7,697 nucleotides of DNA from positions 1-7,697 of the forward strand of contig JASHTP010000546.1 of assembly GCA_030040495.1 (NCBI GenBank). The letters are read 5' to 3'. The notes beneath the pieces are model-generated. The model saw only the letters and a program-made list of their open reading frames with translations, made no database searches and was not told where the DNA came from. Source of the DNA: Alphaproteobacteria bacterium (lineage in GTDB: Bacteria > Pseudomonadota > Alphaproteobacteria > ATCC43930 > CGMCC-115725). Shown piece by piece: positions 1 through 5,922 of this stretch (positions are counted from its first letter, which is position 1; the number at the start of each line of letters is the position of its first letter). The translations under genes and the position numbers were made by a program.

Positions 1-325
1 CGCCGGCAGGCCTCGCGGCAGGCGGCGGTGCCGCGGGCGCGGGCGGCGCCGGCGCCAACTCGCCGACCACCGTGCCCGTGTCGGCGTGCGGGCCTTCCTC
101 GAACTCGACCAGCGGCGCGCCGACCTTGACGCGCTCCTGCGGCTGCGCCAGCAGCCGCGCGATGCGGCCGGCATGGGGCGACGGCACCTCGACCACCGCC
201 TTCTCGGTCTCGACCGAGACCAGCGGCTGGTCGGCAACGACATGGTCGCCCTCGGCGACGTGCCAGGCGACGATCTCGGCCTCTTGCAGGCCCTCGCCGA
301 GATCGGGGAGCGCGAAGCGGCTCAT
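1..325 (-). CDS. pdhC: Dihydrolipoamide acyltransferase (E2) of a 2-oxoacid dehydrogenase complex, N-terminal part
   Basis: This is the E2 core subunit, which receives the acyl group from E1 on a swinging lipoyl arm and passes it to coenzyme A in the cytoplasm. Only about 108 residues lie in the window; the catalytic domain is beyond the edge. The visible part is a complete biotinyl/lipoyl domain (about residues 2-78): it opens with FALPDLGEGLQEAEIVAW and carries the lipoylation loop VETEKAVVEVPSP, where Lys42 is the expected lipoyl-lysine. A proline/alanine-rich flexible linker then begins (about residue 90 on), typical of E2 proteins. The ATG overlaps the E1 beta stop codon (ATGA), so translation is probably coupled. 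The upstream neighbours are E1 beta and E1 alpha, which fixes the role as E2. Whether the substrate is pyruvate or a branched-chain 2-oxoacid cannot be settled from this part; pyruvate is favoured by the E1 alpha type. Confidence 0.93.
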   Translation of the reverse strand, partial: MSRFALPDLGEGLQEAEIVAWHVAEGDHVVADQPLVSVETEKAVVEVPSPHAGRIARLLAQPQERVKVGAPLVEFEEGPHADTGTVVGELAPAPPAPAAPPPAARPAG

Positions 326-1302
326 GCGTAGGCGAGCGCACGCCGCGCTGCGGCGACGATCCGCGCGGGATTGGGGAGATAGAGATGCTCGAGCCGCGGC
401 AGCGGCATCACCGTGTCGTAGCCGGCGACGCGCTCGACCGGCGCGAGCAGCGACAGCAGGCCGCGCTCGGCAAGCCGCGCCGCGATCTCGCCGCCGAAGC
501 CGCCGGTGAGCGGCGCCTCGTGGACGATGACGCAGCGGCCGGTCCTGCCGACCGAGGCGAGGATGGTGTCGGCGTCGAGCGGCTTCAGGGTCGCGACGTC
601 GATCACCTCGGCGCCGACGCCGCCCTTGGCGAGCGCTTCGGCGGCGGCGAGCGCGTCGCGCACCGCGCCGCCCCAGGCGACCAGAGTCAGGTCGCGTCCC
701 TCGCGCAGCACGAAGCAGCGGTCGAGCGGCGCCGCCGCGCCGTCGTCGGCGACCTCCTCGCGCAGCGTGCGATAGAGCCGTGTCGGCTCGAGAAAGACCA
801 CGGGATCGGGGTCGCGGATCGCCGCCAGCAGCATGCCGTAGGCGCGGCGCGGCGAGGACGGGATCACCACGCGCAGCCCCGGCACATGGGCGAACATCGC
901 CTCGGGGCTTTCCGAGTGATGCTCGGGGGCGCGCACGCCGCCGCCGCAGGGCGCGCGCAGCACCAGCGGGCAGGAGAGCCGGCCGCGCGTGCGCGTGCGC
1001 AGCCGCGAGGCGTGGTTCACCAGCTGGTCGATCACCGGGTAGATGAAGCCGGTGAACTGGATCTCCGCCACCGGGCGGAAGCCTTGCGCGGCAAGCCCGA
1101 CCGAGAGCCCGGCGATGGCCGCCTCGGCGAGCGGCGTGTCGACGATGCGCGCTTCGCCGAAGCGGGCGAGCAGCCCGTCGGTGGCGCGGAAGACGCCGCC
1201 ATCGGCGCCGACATCCTCGCCGAGGACGAGGACGCGCTCGTCCTCCGCGAGCGCGCGCGCCAGCGCCAGATTGACCGCCTGGACGAGGGTGATCTCCGCC
1301 AT
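322..1302 (-). CDS. pdhB: 2-oxoacid (pyruvate-type) dehydrogenase E1 component, beta subunit
   Basis: The beta subunit pairs with E1 alpha to form the thiamine-diphosphate decarboxylase of the complex. The 326-residue protein has the family's usual length. It starts with MAEITLVQAVNLAL, has the LGEDVG segment (27-32), and the DTPLAE segment whose Glu60 is the expected ThDP-activating glutamate. The stretches GGGVRAPEHHSESPEA and RDPDPVVFLEP are typical of the transketolase central domain, and the C-terminal transketolase domain follows. The ATG at 1302 is chosen because the protein aligns there with the normal N-terminus and because AGGGTGA (1314-1308) is a good ribosome-binding site five bases upstream. 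A GTG at 1311 that overlaps the E1 alpha stop would add three residues. The gene sits 5 nt after E1 alpha and overlaps E2 by 4 nt, so the three are one operon. An acetoin or branched-chain 2-oxoacid dehydrogenase beta subunit is the alternative. Confidence 0.95.
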   Translation of the reverse strand: MAEITLVQAVNLALARALAEDERVLVLGEDVGADGGVFRATDGLLARFGEARIVDTPLAEAAIAGLSVGLAAQGFRPVAEIQFTGFIYPVIDQLVNHASRLRTRTRGRLSCPLVLRAPCGGGVRAPEHHSESPEAMFAHVPGLRVVIPSSPRRAYGMLLAAIRDPDPVVFLEPTRLYRTLREEVADDGAAAPLDRCFVLREGRDLTLVAWGGAVRDALAAAEALAKGGVGAEVIDVATLKPLDADTILASVGRTGRCVIVHEAPLTGGFGGEIAARLAERGLLSLLAPVERVAGYDTVMPLPRLEHLYLPNPARIVAAARRALAYA

Positions 1303-1307
1303 CGCCG

Positions 1308-1314
1308 TCACCCT
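1308..1314 (-). promoter_or_regulatory. Ribosome-binding site of E1 beta
   Basis: AGGGTGA on the minus strand matches the GGTGA part of the anti-Shine-Dalgarno target and lies 5 nt before the ATG at 1302. It overlaps the E1 alpha stop codon (TGA at 1310-1308), so ribosomes ending E1 alpha are well placed to start E1 beta. It is the reason for preferring ATG 1302 over GTG 1311. Confidence 0.6.
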
Positions 1315-2405
1315 GCCGCCACGGCAGGCGTCGCCGGCGCTTCGGCCAGCACCGCCGCGCGTTGCGCCTCGAGCTCGGCGGGCAGGGTCGCGAAAGTGTG
1401 CTCGAAGATGCTGGCCGCTGCCTGCGGTGGCGTCGCCAGATAGGCGGCCGCGGCCGCATCGATCTCGGCGGCGACCTCGGCCAGCAGCCGCTCCTCGTCA
1501 GCTTTCGCCCAACGACCGGCTGCCGCGAGGTGGGCGCGCAGGCGCAGCAGCGGCTCCTCCGGCCAGTGCCGGCTGACCTCGGCATCGTCGCGGTAGCGGC
1601 TGGCGTCGTCGGCGGTGGTGTGGTCGGAAAGCCGGTAGGTCACCGCTTCGATCACGCTCGGCCCGGCGCCGCTGCGGGCGCGCGCCAGCGCCGCTTCGGC
1701 CGCTTCGCGCACCGCGACCACATCGTTGCCGTCGACCTGCTCGCCGGGGATGCCGGCCGCGACCGCCTTTTGCGCCAGCGTCTCGGCGGCGCTTTGCCGG
1801 CGGCGCGGCACCGAGATCGCCCACTGATTGTTGGCGACGACGAAGACCACGGGAAGCTGCCAGACGCCGGCGATGTTCAGGGCTTCGGCGACATCGCCCT
1901 TCGAGGTCGCACCGTCGCCGAAGATGGCGACGGCGACGCGCTGCTCGCGCCTGAGCTTGAAGGCGAGGGCGACGCCGGCGGCGTGCGGCGCATGGCTGCC
2001 CACCGGCACGCAGACCGGAAAATCCTGGCGCGCGGCGGCGAAGTCGCTGCCGCGCTCGTCGCCGCCCCAATAGAGGAAGAGCTCGAGCGGCGTCACGCCG
2101 CGCCAGAGCTGCGCGCCATGCTCGCGGAAGCTCGGCAACAGCACGTCCTGCGGCAGCATCGCCGCGGCGACGCCGACGGCCACCGCTTCCTGGCCGAGCG
2201 AGGAGGCGAAGGTGCCGAGCCGGCCGGTGCGTTGCAACGCCACCGCCTTGGCGTCGAACGCGCGGCAGCGCACCATGGCGCGGTACAGCGCGATCAGCGT
2301 CGCGGCGTCGCGGGCGAAATCCGGCAAGCCGCCGGCGGCGGCTCCGTCGGGACCGAGACACCGCCGGTAGCCGATCTCGAAGCGCGCGATCGTCTGCTGC
2401 GCCAT
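1308..2405 (-). CDS. pdhA: Pyruvate dehydrogenase-type 2-oxoacid dehydrogenase E1 component, alpha subunit
   Basis: E1 alpha binds thiamine diphosphate and Mg2+ and, with E1 beta, decarboxylates a 2-oxoacid and acylates the lipoyl arm of E2. The 365-residue protein shows the ThDP motif from GDG (163-165) to NN (192-193), the GRLGTFASSLGQEA segment (61-74), the SFREHG segment (92-97), and the YRLSDHTTADD loop (257-267), which corresponds to the phosphorylation loop of animal E1 alpha and contains conserved His262. The segments around SAAETLAQKAVAAGIPGEQVDG closely resemble Bacillus subtilis PdhA as I remember it, so pyruvate is the preferred substrate; branched-chain 2-oxoacids remain possible. 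GAGGA (2417-2413) lies 7 nt before the ATG. It is the first gene of the operon and has an FNR/FixK-type box upstream (2466-2479). The C-terminal tail (about residues 345-365) is alanine-rich and probably flexible. Confidence 0.95.
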   Translation of the reverse strand: MAQQTIARFEIGYRRCLGPDGAAAGGLPDFARDAATLIALYRAMVRCRAFDAKAVALQRTGRLGTFASSLGQEAVAVGVAAAMLPQDVLLPSFREHGAQLWRGVTPLELFLYWGGDERGSDFAAARQDFPVCVPVGSHAPHAAGVALAFKLRREQRVAVAIFGDGATSKGDVAEALNIAGVWQLPVVFVVANNQWAISVPRRRQSAAETLAQKAVAAGIPGEQVDGNDVVAVREAAEAALARARSGAGPSVIEAVTYRLSDHTTADDASRYRDDAEVSRHWPEEPLLRLRAHLAAAGRWAKADEERLLAEVAAEIDAAAAAYLATPPQAAASIFEHTFATLPAELEAQRAAVLAEAPATPAVAAG

Positions 2406-2437
2406 CCCTCCGTCCTCGCGGTCGGATCAACGCGCCC

Positions 2438-2443
2438 AGGCTA
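2438..2443 (-). promoter_or_regulatory. Putative -10 element of the E1 alpha operon promoter
   Basis: The hexamer TAGCCT (minus strand) keeps T1, A2 and T6 of TATAAT. Its first base is 29.5 bp from the centre of the FNR/FixK-type box at 2466-2479, the spacing expected for a class II promoter with the box centred at -41.5. The implied transcription start is near 2431, giving a leader of about 26 nt. The hexamer is weak on its own; the position is the main support. Confidence 0.4.
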
Positions 2444-2465
2444 GGGAGCGGCGCAGGGCCGCGCC

Positions 2466-2479
2466 TTGACGCAAATCAA
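2466..2479 (-). promoter_or_regulatory. FNR/FixK-type operator upstream of the E1 alpha operon
   Basis: Read on the minus strand the site is TTGATTTGCGTCAA, which fits TTGAT-N4-ATCAA at nine of ten half-site positions and has the exact TTGA-N6-TCAA pattern. It lies 61 nt upstream of the E1 alpha start and overlaps the last bases and stop codon of the primase-polymerase gene. The presence of two other such boxes at the other operon promoters in this window strengthens the call. Known family: Crp/Fnr regulators (FNR, FixK, FnrL, Anr) bind such sites under low oxygen. That the site activates the operon is inferred from its position. Confidence 0.75.
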
Positions 2480-3264
2480 TCGACGGCAGCGCCTTCGTCC
2501 GGCGTCGCGCGGCGGCTGTGCAGCTGCGAGATGCTGGCCACCACCCGCACCACCTCTTCGTCGTCGAGCGGCGGCCGGCAGCGCACGCGGTTCCAGCACA
2601 GCAGCAGCTCGGTGACGACATCGCTGTCGACGCCGTGCCACAGCAGGTGGCCGGCGAAGGAGGCGATGGTGGTGTTGCGCCTGCCCTCCTCGACGCCAGT
2701 GCGCACCAGCTCGCGCCAATGGGCGAGCGGATGGCCGCGTCCCGGCGGCGCGTCGCTCGCGAGCTGCAGCAGCCAGCGCGGCAGGACGGCGAGCGGCAGC
2801 GCGTCGGGCTCGTGCCCGGGCCGCCAGCGATAGGGGTTGCCCGAGGGATGGAGCGAGGGCGGCGCCACCACCATGCCGCCTTCGCCGCGCAGATCGATGC
2901 CGGCGGCGAGGCCGGCCTTGTTGCGCAGCGGCACCGGCGGCAGCGCGAAATAGAGATGCCTCCCGCCGCCGCCGGTCTCCACCTCGACGGTCTCGGGCAG
3001 CGGCCCGTGCAGCCGTTCGAGCGCGGCGAGGCTGTCGAAGCCGCCGTGGCGGCGGTCGAGATCGAGCACGACGAGGCCGGAGATCCGGCCGGTGACGATG
3101 CCGATATTGATCGACGGCCAGCGCGCGAACCACCGGTTCAGCTCCTCGGCGCCGGCGCAACGCTGCTGATAGAGCTCCCAGTGGATCGCCGGCAGCTTCG
3201 TTCCCGGGCGCAGCGGAATGACCGACCAGCCCCGCTTCAGATAGTCGCTCGCCGCCGCCGCCAT
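2476..3264 (-). CDS. Bifunctional DNA primase/polymerase (Prim-Pol) with PriCT-1 domain, orphan
   Basis: This 262-residue protein is a small archaeo-eukaryotic-type primase-polymerase. The Prim-Pol domain (about residues 5-170) shows all three expected motifs: the metal-binding pair in VVLDLDRRHGG (Asp68, Asp70), the nucleotide-binding GGGGRHLYF (His103), and GIDLRGEGGMVVAPPS with the third acidic residue Asp124. The C-terminal part (about 187-248) matches the PriCT-1 domain: EEGRRNTTIASFAGHLL, then CWNRVRCRPPLDDEEV. There is no helicase domain, so it is far shorter than plasmid or phage primase-helicase fusions, and no replication or phage gene is beside it. Known family activity is primer synthesis and DNA extension; the role here could be repair, damage tolerance or a relic of a mobile element. 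ATG 3264 fits the domain start, but a GTG at 3279 has a better ribosome-binding site and would add five residues. GC content and codon use look like the neighbours, so there is no sign of recent transfer. Confidence 0.88.
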   Translation of the reverse strand: MAAAASDYLKRGWSVIPLRPGTKLPAIHWELYQQRCAGAEELNRWFARWPSINIGIVTGRISGLVVLDLDRRHGGFDSLAALERLHGPLPETVEVETGGGGRHLYFALPPVPLRNKAGLAAGIDLRGEGGMVVAPPSLHPSGNPYRWRPGHEPDALPLAVLPRWLLQLASDAPPGRGHPLAHWRELVRTGVEEGRRNTTIASFAGHLLWHGVDSDVVTELLLCWNRVRCRPPLDDEEVVRVVASISQLHSRRATPDEGAAVD

Positions 3265-3284
3265 CGCCGACCCGGGCACGTCCG

Positions 3285-3290
3285 TCCCCT
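3285..3290 (-). promoter_or_regulatory. Possible ribosome-binding site favouring a GTG start for the primase-polymerase
   Basis: AGGGGA on the minus strand lies 5 nt before a GTG at 3279-3277, in frame with the primase-polymerase. The downstream ATG at 3264 has no comparable site, so translation may really begin at 3279 and yield 267 residues. Confidence 0.4.
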
Positions 3291-3324
3291 TTCTCCGGCC
3301 GCTGAGCGAGCATGACAAAAACGT

Positions 3325-3336
3325 GTCGCGCGCGAC
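3325..3336. repeat. 12-bp perfect palindrome next to the FNR/FixK-type box
   Basis: GTCGCGCGCGAC is its own reverse complement and directly abuts the FNR/FixK-type box that begins at 3337, in the gap between the divergent primase-polymerase and decarboxylase genes. It may be a second regulator's operator or chance in GC-rich DNA. No known binding protein is implied by the sequence. Confidence 0.35.
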
Positions 3337-3350
3337 TTGATCTGCCTCAA
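3337..3350 (+). promoter_or_regulatory. FNR/FixK-type operator upstream of the decarboxylase-NTPase-carbamate kinase operon
   Basis: TTGATCTGCCTCAA fits TTGAT-N4-ATCAA at nine of ten half-site positions, with the exact TTGA-N6-TCAA pattern. Its centre (3343.5) implies a class II start near 3385, about 21 nt before the decarboxylase ATG at 3406. It lies between divergent genes, so it could also act on the primase-polymerase, but the -10 match and leader length on that side are less convincing. Confidence 0.75.
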
Positions 3351-3370
3351 TGTCGGGGGCAGCCCGGCGT

Positions 3371-3378
3371 CCTAATTT
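3371..3378 (+). promoter_or_regulatory. Putative -10 region of the decarboxylase operon promoter
   Basis: CCTAATTT is an AT-rich island in very GC-rich DNA. It offers TAATTT starting at 3373, exactly 29.5 bp from the centre of the FNR/FixK-type box, or CCTAAT starting at 3371. Both fit the spacing of a class II FNR promoter. The ribosome-binding site AGAAGGGG (3393-3400) follows, 5 nt before the ATG. Confidence 0.45.
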
Positions 3379-3405
3379 CGCCCGCAGCACGCAGAAGGGG
3401 CCGGC

Positions 3406-4581
3406 ATGGCGGAGCAGGGTCGCGAGGCAGCGCGCGCCGCGGCGGCGGACGCGCTCGACAGGATCGACCGTTTCCTCGAGACGACGCGCCCGCCGACGCC
3501 CTGCCTCGTCGTCGATCTCGACATCGTCCGCACCCGCTACCGGCAGATGCGGGATCTCTTCCCGTCCGCGGCGATCTATTACGCGGTGAAGGCGAACCCG
3601 GCGGCGGAGATCATCGCCGCGCTGGCCGAGCTCGGCGCCGGCTTCGACCTCGCCAGCGACGGCGAGATCGAGCGCTGCCGCGACCTGCGCGTGCCGGCCG
3701 CGCGCCTCTCCTTCGGCAACACCATCAAGCGCGAAAGCGACATCGCCCGCGCCCGGCGCGACGGCATCGACCTCTTCGCCTGCGACAGCGCGCCGGAGCT
3801 CGAAAAGCTCGCCCGCGCCGCGCCCGGCGCGCGCGTCTTCTGCCGCCTGCTGGTCCAGGGGCACGGCGCCGAATGGCCGTTGTCGCGGAAATTCGGCTGC
3901 GACCGGCAGACGGCCGCCGAGCTGCTGCTGCGCGCGCCGCGCCTCGGGCTGAAGCCGGCGGGCGTTTCCTTCCATGTCGGCTCGCAGCAGATGGAGCCGC
4001 GCCAGTGGCAGGGCGCCATCGCCCATGCGGCGGAGATCTTCCGCGCCTGCGCCCGCAACGGCCTGGCGCTCGAGCTGCTCAATCTCGGCGGCGGCTTCCC
4101 GGCGCACTACCGGCGGCCGGCGCCCGAGCTCGCCGTCTATGCCGAGATCATCGAGGCGGCGCTCCGCGAATGCTTCGGCGGCGCGCGGCCGCGCATCCTG
4201 CTCGAGCCGGGCCGCTACATGGCGGGCGACGCCGGCCTGCTGCGCGCATCGGTGATGCTCGCCGCGGAGCGGCCTCATCCCGGCGGCCGGCGCTGGGTCT
4301 ATCTCGACGCCGGCCGGTACAACGGGCTTCCCGAGACGCTCGGCGAGCGCATCGACTATCGCCTGCGCACGCCGCGGACGGCGGGGCCGCTCGGGCCGGT
4401 GGTGCTCGCCGGACCGACGTGCGACAGCACCGACATATTGTACGAGCGCTCGGGCTACGAGCTGCCGCTGGCGCTGGCCGCCGGCGAGCCCGTCGATTTC
4501 CTCTCGGCCGGCGCCTATACGGCGAGCTATGCCTCGGTGGAGTTCAATGGCTTCGCACCGATCCGAACCTACTGCATCTGA
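3406..4581 (+). CDS. Type III PLP-dependent decarboxylase, ornithine-decarboxylase-like
   Basis: This 391-residue enzyme has the alanine-racemase-like barrel fold of the ornithine/diaminopimelate/arginine decarboxylase family and should remove CO2 from a basic amino acid, most likely ornithine to putrescine. The N-terminal barrel carries YYAVKANP, where Lys62 would hold pyridoxal phosphate; FHVGSQQ supplies His190, which stacks on the cofactor; LNLGGGFP (227-232 glycine loop) and EPGRY (267-271) bind its phosphate. In the C-terminal beta domain, GPTCDSTD contains the expected catalytic Cys339 and Asp340 from the partner subunit of a dimer, and Tyr371 in AGAYTASYA contacts the cofactor. The segment around YLDAGRYNGLPET resembles the substrate-specificity region of bacterial ornithine decarboxylases as I remember them. 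An extra stretch of roughly 20 residues precedes the core. It is the first gene of an operon and its end overlaps the next gene by 35 nt. Lysine or another amino acid is an open alternative substrate. Confidence 0.9.
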   Translation: MAEQGREAARAAAADALDRIDRFLETTRPPTPCLVVDLDIVRTRYRQMRDLFPSAAIYYAVKANPAAEIIAALAELGAGFDLASDGEIERCRDLRVPAARLSFGNTIKRESDIARARRDGIDLFACDSAPELEKLARAAPGARVFCRLLVQGHGAEWPLSRKFGCDRQTAAELLLRAPRLGLKPAGVSFHVGSQQMEPRQWQGAIAHAAEIFRACARNGLALELLNLGGGFPAHYRRPAPELAVYAEIIEAALRECFGGARPRILLEPGRYMAGDAGLLRASVMLAAERPHPGGRRWVYLDAGRYNGLPETLGERIDYRLRTPRTAGPLGPVVLAGPTCDSTDILYERSGYELPLALAAGEPVDFLSAGAYTASYASVEFNGFAPIRTYCI

Positions 4582-5917
4582 GCCGAAGCGCCGCCGGGTC
4601 CTCGTCCTGGGCGCGGCCGGCCGCGACTTCCACGACTTCAACTGCGTCTATCGCGACGACCCCTCGGCCGCCGTCGTCGCCTTCACAGCGGCGCAGATCC
4701 CGGGCATCGCCGGCCGGCGCTACCCGCCGGAGCTGGCCGGGCCGCTCTACCCCGACGGCATTCCGATCGTCGCCGAGGACCGGCTCGACGAGATCTGCCG
4801 CGCCGAGCGCGTCGACACGGTGGTGTTCGCCTACAGCGACGTGCGGCACGAGCATGTCATGCATCTCGCCTCGCGCGCGCTGGCGTGCGGCGCCGATTTC
4901 GTGTTGCTCGGGCCGGCGCGCACCATGCTGTCCTCGGCGCTGCCGGTGATCGCCGTCACCGCGGTCAGGACCGGCTGCGGCAAGTCCGCGGTCGCGCGCT
5001 ACCTGGCGCAGCATCTGCGCCGGCGCGGAAGGCGCGTCGCCGTGCTGCGCCACCCCATGCCCTACGGCGACCTCGCCCGCGAGCGCGTGCAGCGCTTCGC
5101 CAGCCTCGCCGATCTCGACGCGGCGCGCTGCACGGTCGAGGAGCGCGAGGAGTACGAGCCGCATCTCGCCGTCGGCAACCTGGTCTTCGCCGGCGTCGAC
5201 TATGCCGCGATCCTGCGCGCGGCAGAGAGCGAGGCCGACATCATCGTCTGGGACGGCGGCAACAATGATTTTCCCTTCATCCGTCCCGATTTCCATATCT
5301 GCGTCGCCGATGCGCTCAGGCCGGACCAGGTCGCGACCCACCATCCCGGCGAGGCGGTGGCGCGGATGGCGGACGCGATCCTGATCAACAAGGTCGATGC
5401 CGCGAGCGAGGATGCCGTGCGCGCGCTTGCCGAGCGCTGCCGCGCCGTCAATCCGCGCGCGACGATCCTGCGCGGCGCCTCGCCGGTGCGGCTCGACGAC
5501 GAAGCCGCGGTCGCCGGCCGGCGCGTGCTCGTCGTCGAAGACGGGCCGACCATCACCCATGGCGGCATGGCCTACGGCGCCGGTTATGTCGCGGCGCGCG
5601 CGGCCGGCGCGGCCGAGATCGTCGATCCCCGCGCGGCGGCGGCGCCCGAGATCGCCGCGGTCTTCGCCGCCTATCCGCATATCGGCGCGGTGCTGCCGGC
5701 GGTCGGCTATGCGCCGGCGCAGCTCCAGGCGCTGGCAGCGACCATCGCCGCCGCCCCGGCCGACCTCGTCATCTCGGCGACGCCGATCGATCTCGCCCGC
5801 CTGGTCCGCCTCGACAAGAAGGTGATCCGCGCCCGCTACGGCTTCGCCGAGGCCGGGACGCCGAGCCTGGCCGAGACGATCGACCGCTTCCTCGACCGCC
5901 GGCCGGCCGGAAGGTAG
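4547..5917 (+). CDS. Cyclic 2,3-diphosphoglycerate synthetase-like P-loop NTPase (COG2403-type predicted GTPase)
   Basis: This 456-residue cytoplasmic protein belongs to the family that includes the archaeal cyclic 2,3-diphosphoglycerate synthetase, which uses ATP to form an intramolecular phosphoanhydride. Bacterial members are usually left as predicted GTPases and their reaction is not known to me. An N-terminal Rossmann-like part (about 17-125) shows VLVLGAAGRDFHDFN, FTAAQIPGI, RRYPPELAGPLYPDGIPI and VVFAYSDVRHEHVM. The P-loop VRTGCGKS (140-147, Lys146) has valine instead of the first glycine. DIIVWDGGNNDFPF (231-244) is the probable Walker B region, and NKVD (281-284) resembles a guanine-specificity motif. 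The ATG at 4547 is preferred over one at 4529 because GGAG lies 4 nt before it and the extra residues are not family-like. It overlaps the decarboxylase by 35 nt and is 5 nt from carbamate kinase. True cyclic-diphosphoglycerate production is possible but unproven; that compound is known mainly from hot-living methanogens. Confidence 0.85.
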   Translation: MASHRSEPTASEPKRRRVLVLGAAGRDFHDFNCVYRDDPSAAVVAFTAAQIPGIAGRRYPPELAGPLYPDGIPIVAEDRLDEICRAERVDTVVFAYSDVRHEHVMHLASRALACGADFVLLGPARTMLSSALPVIAVTAVRTGCGKSAVARYLAQHLRRRGRRVAVLRHPMPYGDLARERVQRFASLADLDAARCTVEEREEYEPHLAVGNLVFAGVDYAAILRAAESEADIIVWDGGNNDFPFIRPDFHICVADALRPDQVATHHPGEAVARMADAILINKVDAASEDAVRALAERCRAVNPRATILRGASPVRLDDEAAVAGRRVLVVEDGPTITHGGMAYGAGYVAARAAGAAEIVDPRAAAAPEIAAVFAAYPHIGAVLPAVGYAPAQLQALAATIAAAPADLVISATPIDLARLVRLDKKVIRARYGFAEAGTPSLAETIDRFLDRRPAGR

Positions 5918-5922
5918 CGAGG

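Noticed and set aside
385..2444. Long plus-strand open frames (385-1443 and 1362-2444) opposite the dehydrogenase genes
   Set aside because: They mirror the well-supported E1 alpha and E1 beta genes, have Arg/Ala/Gly-rich unfamiliar sequences, and show no motif. Such frames are common in GC-rich DNA.
2450..2465. Short dyad GGCGC-N6-GCGCC between the primase-polymerase and E1 alpha, considered as a terminator or operator
   Set aside because: It is only 5 bp, GC-only, has no T-run, and lies within the predicted promoter spacer, so chance is the simplest explanation.
2476..3264. Phage or plasmid origin of the region, suggested by the primase-polymerase
   Set aside because: There is no integrase, repeat, tRNA attachment site, helicase or structural phage gene, and the base composition does not change.
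3265..4641. Extension of the minus-strand reading frame of the primase-polymerase far upstream, to a 721-residue protein
   Set aside because: The extra 459 codons are antisense to the decarboxylase and the start of the NTPase gene, have low-complexity Arg/Ala/Glu composition, and cross the divergent promoter region. Prim-Pol homology begins only near 3264.
3312..4949. A 545-codon plus-strand frame across the decarboxylase
   Set aside because: It is a shifted frame of the decarboxylase and NTPase genes with an arginine-rich translation and no recognisable domain.
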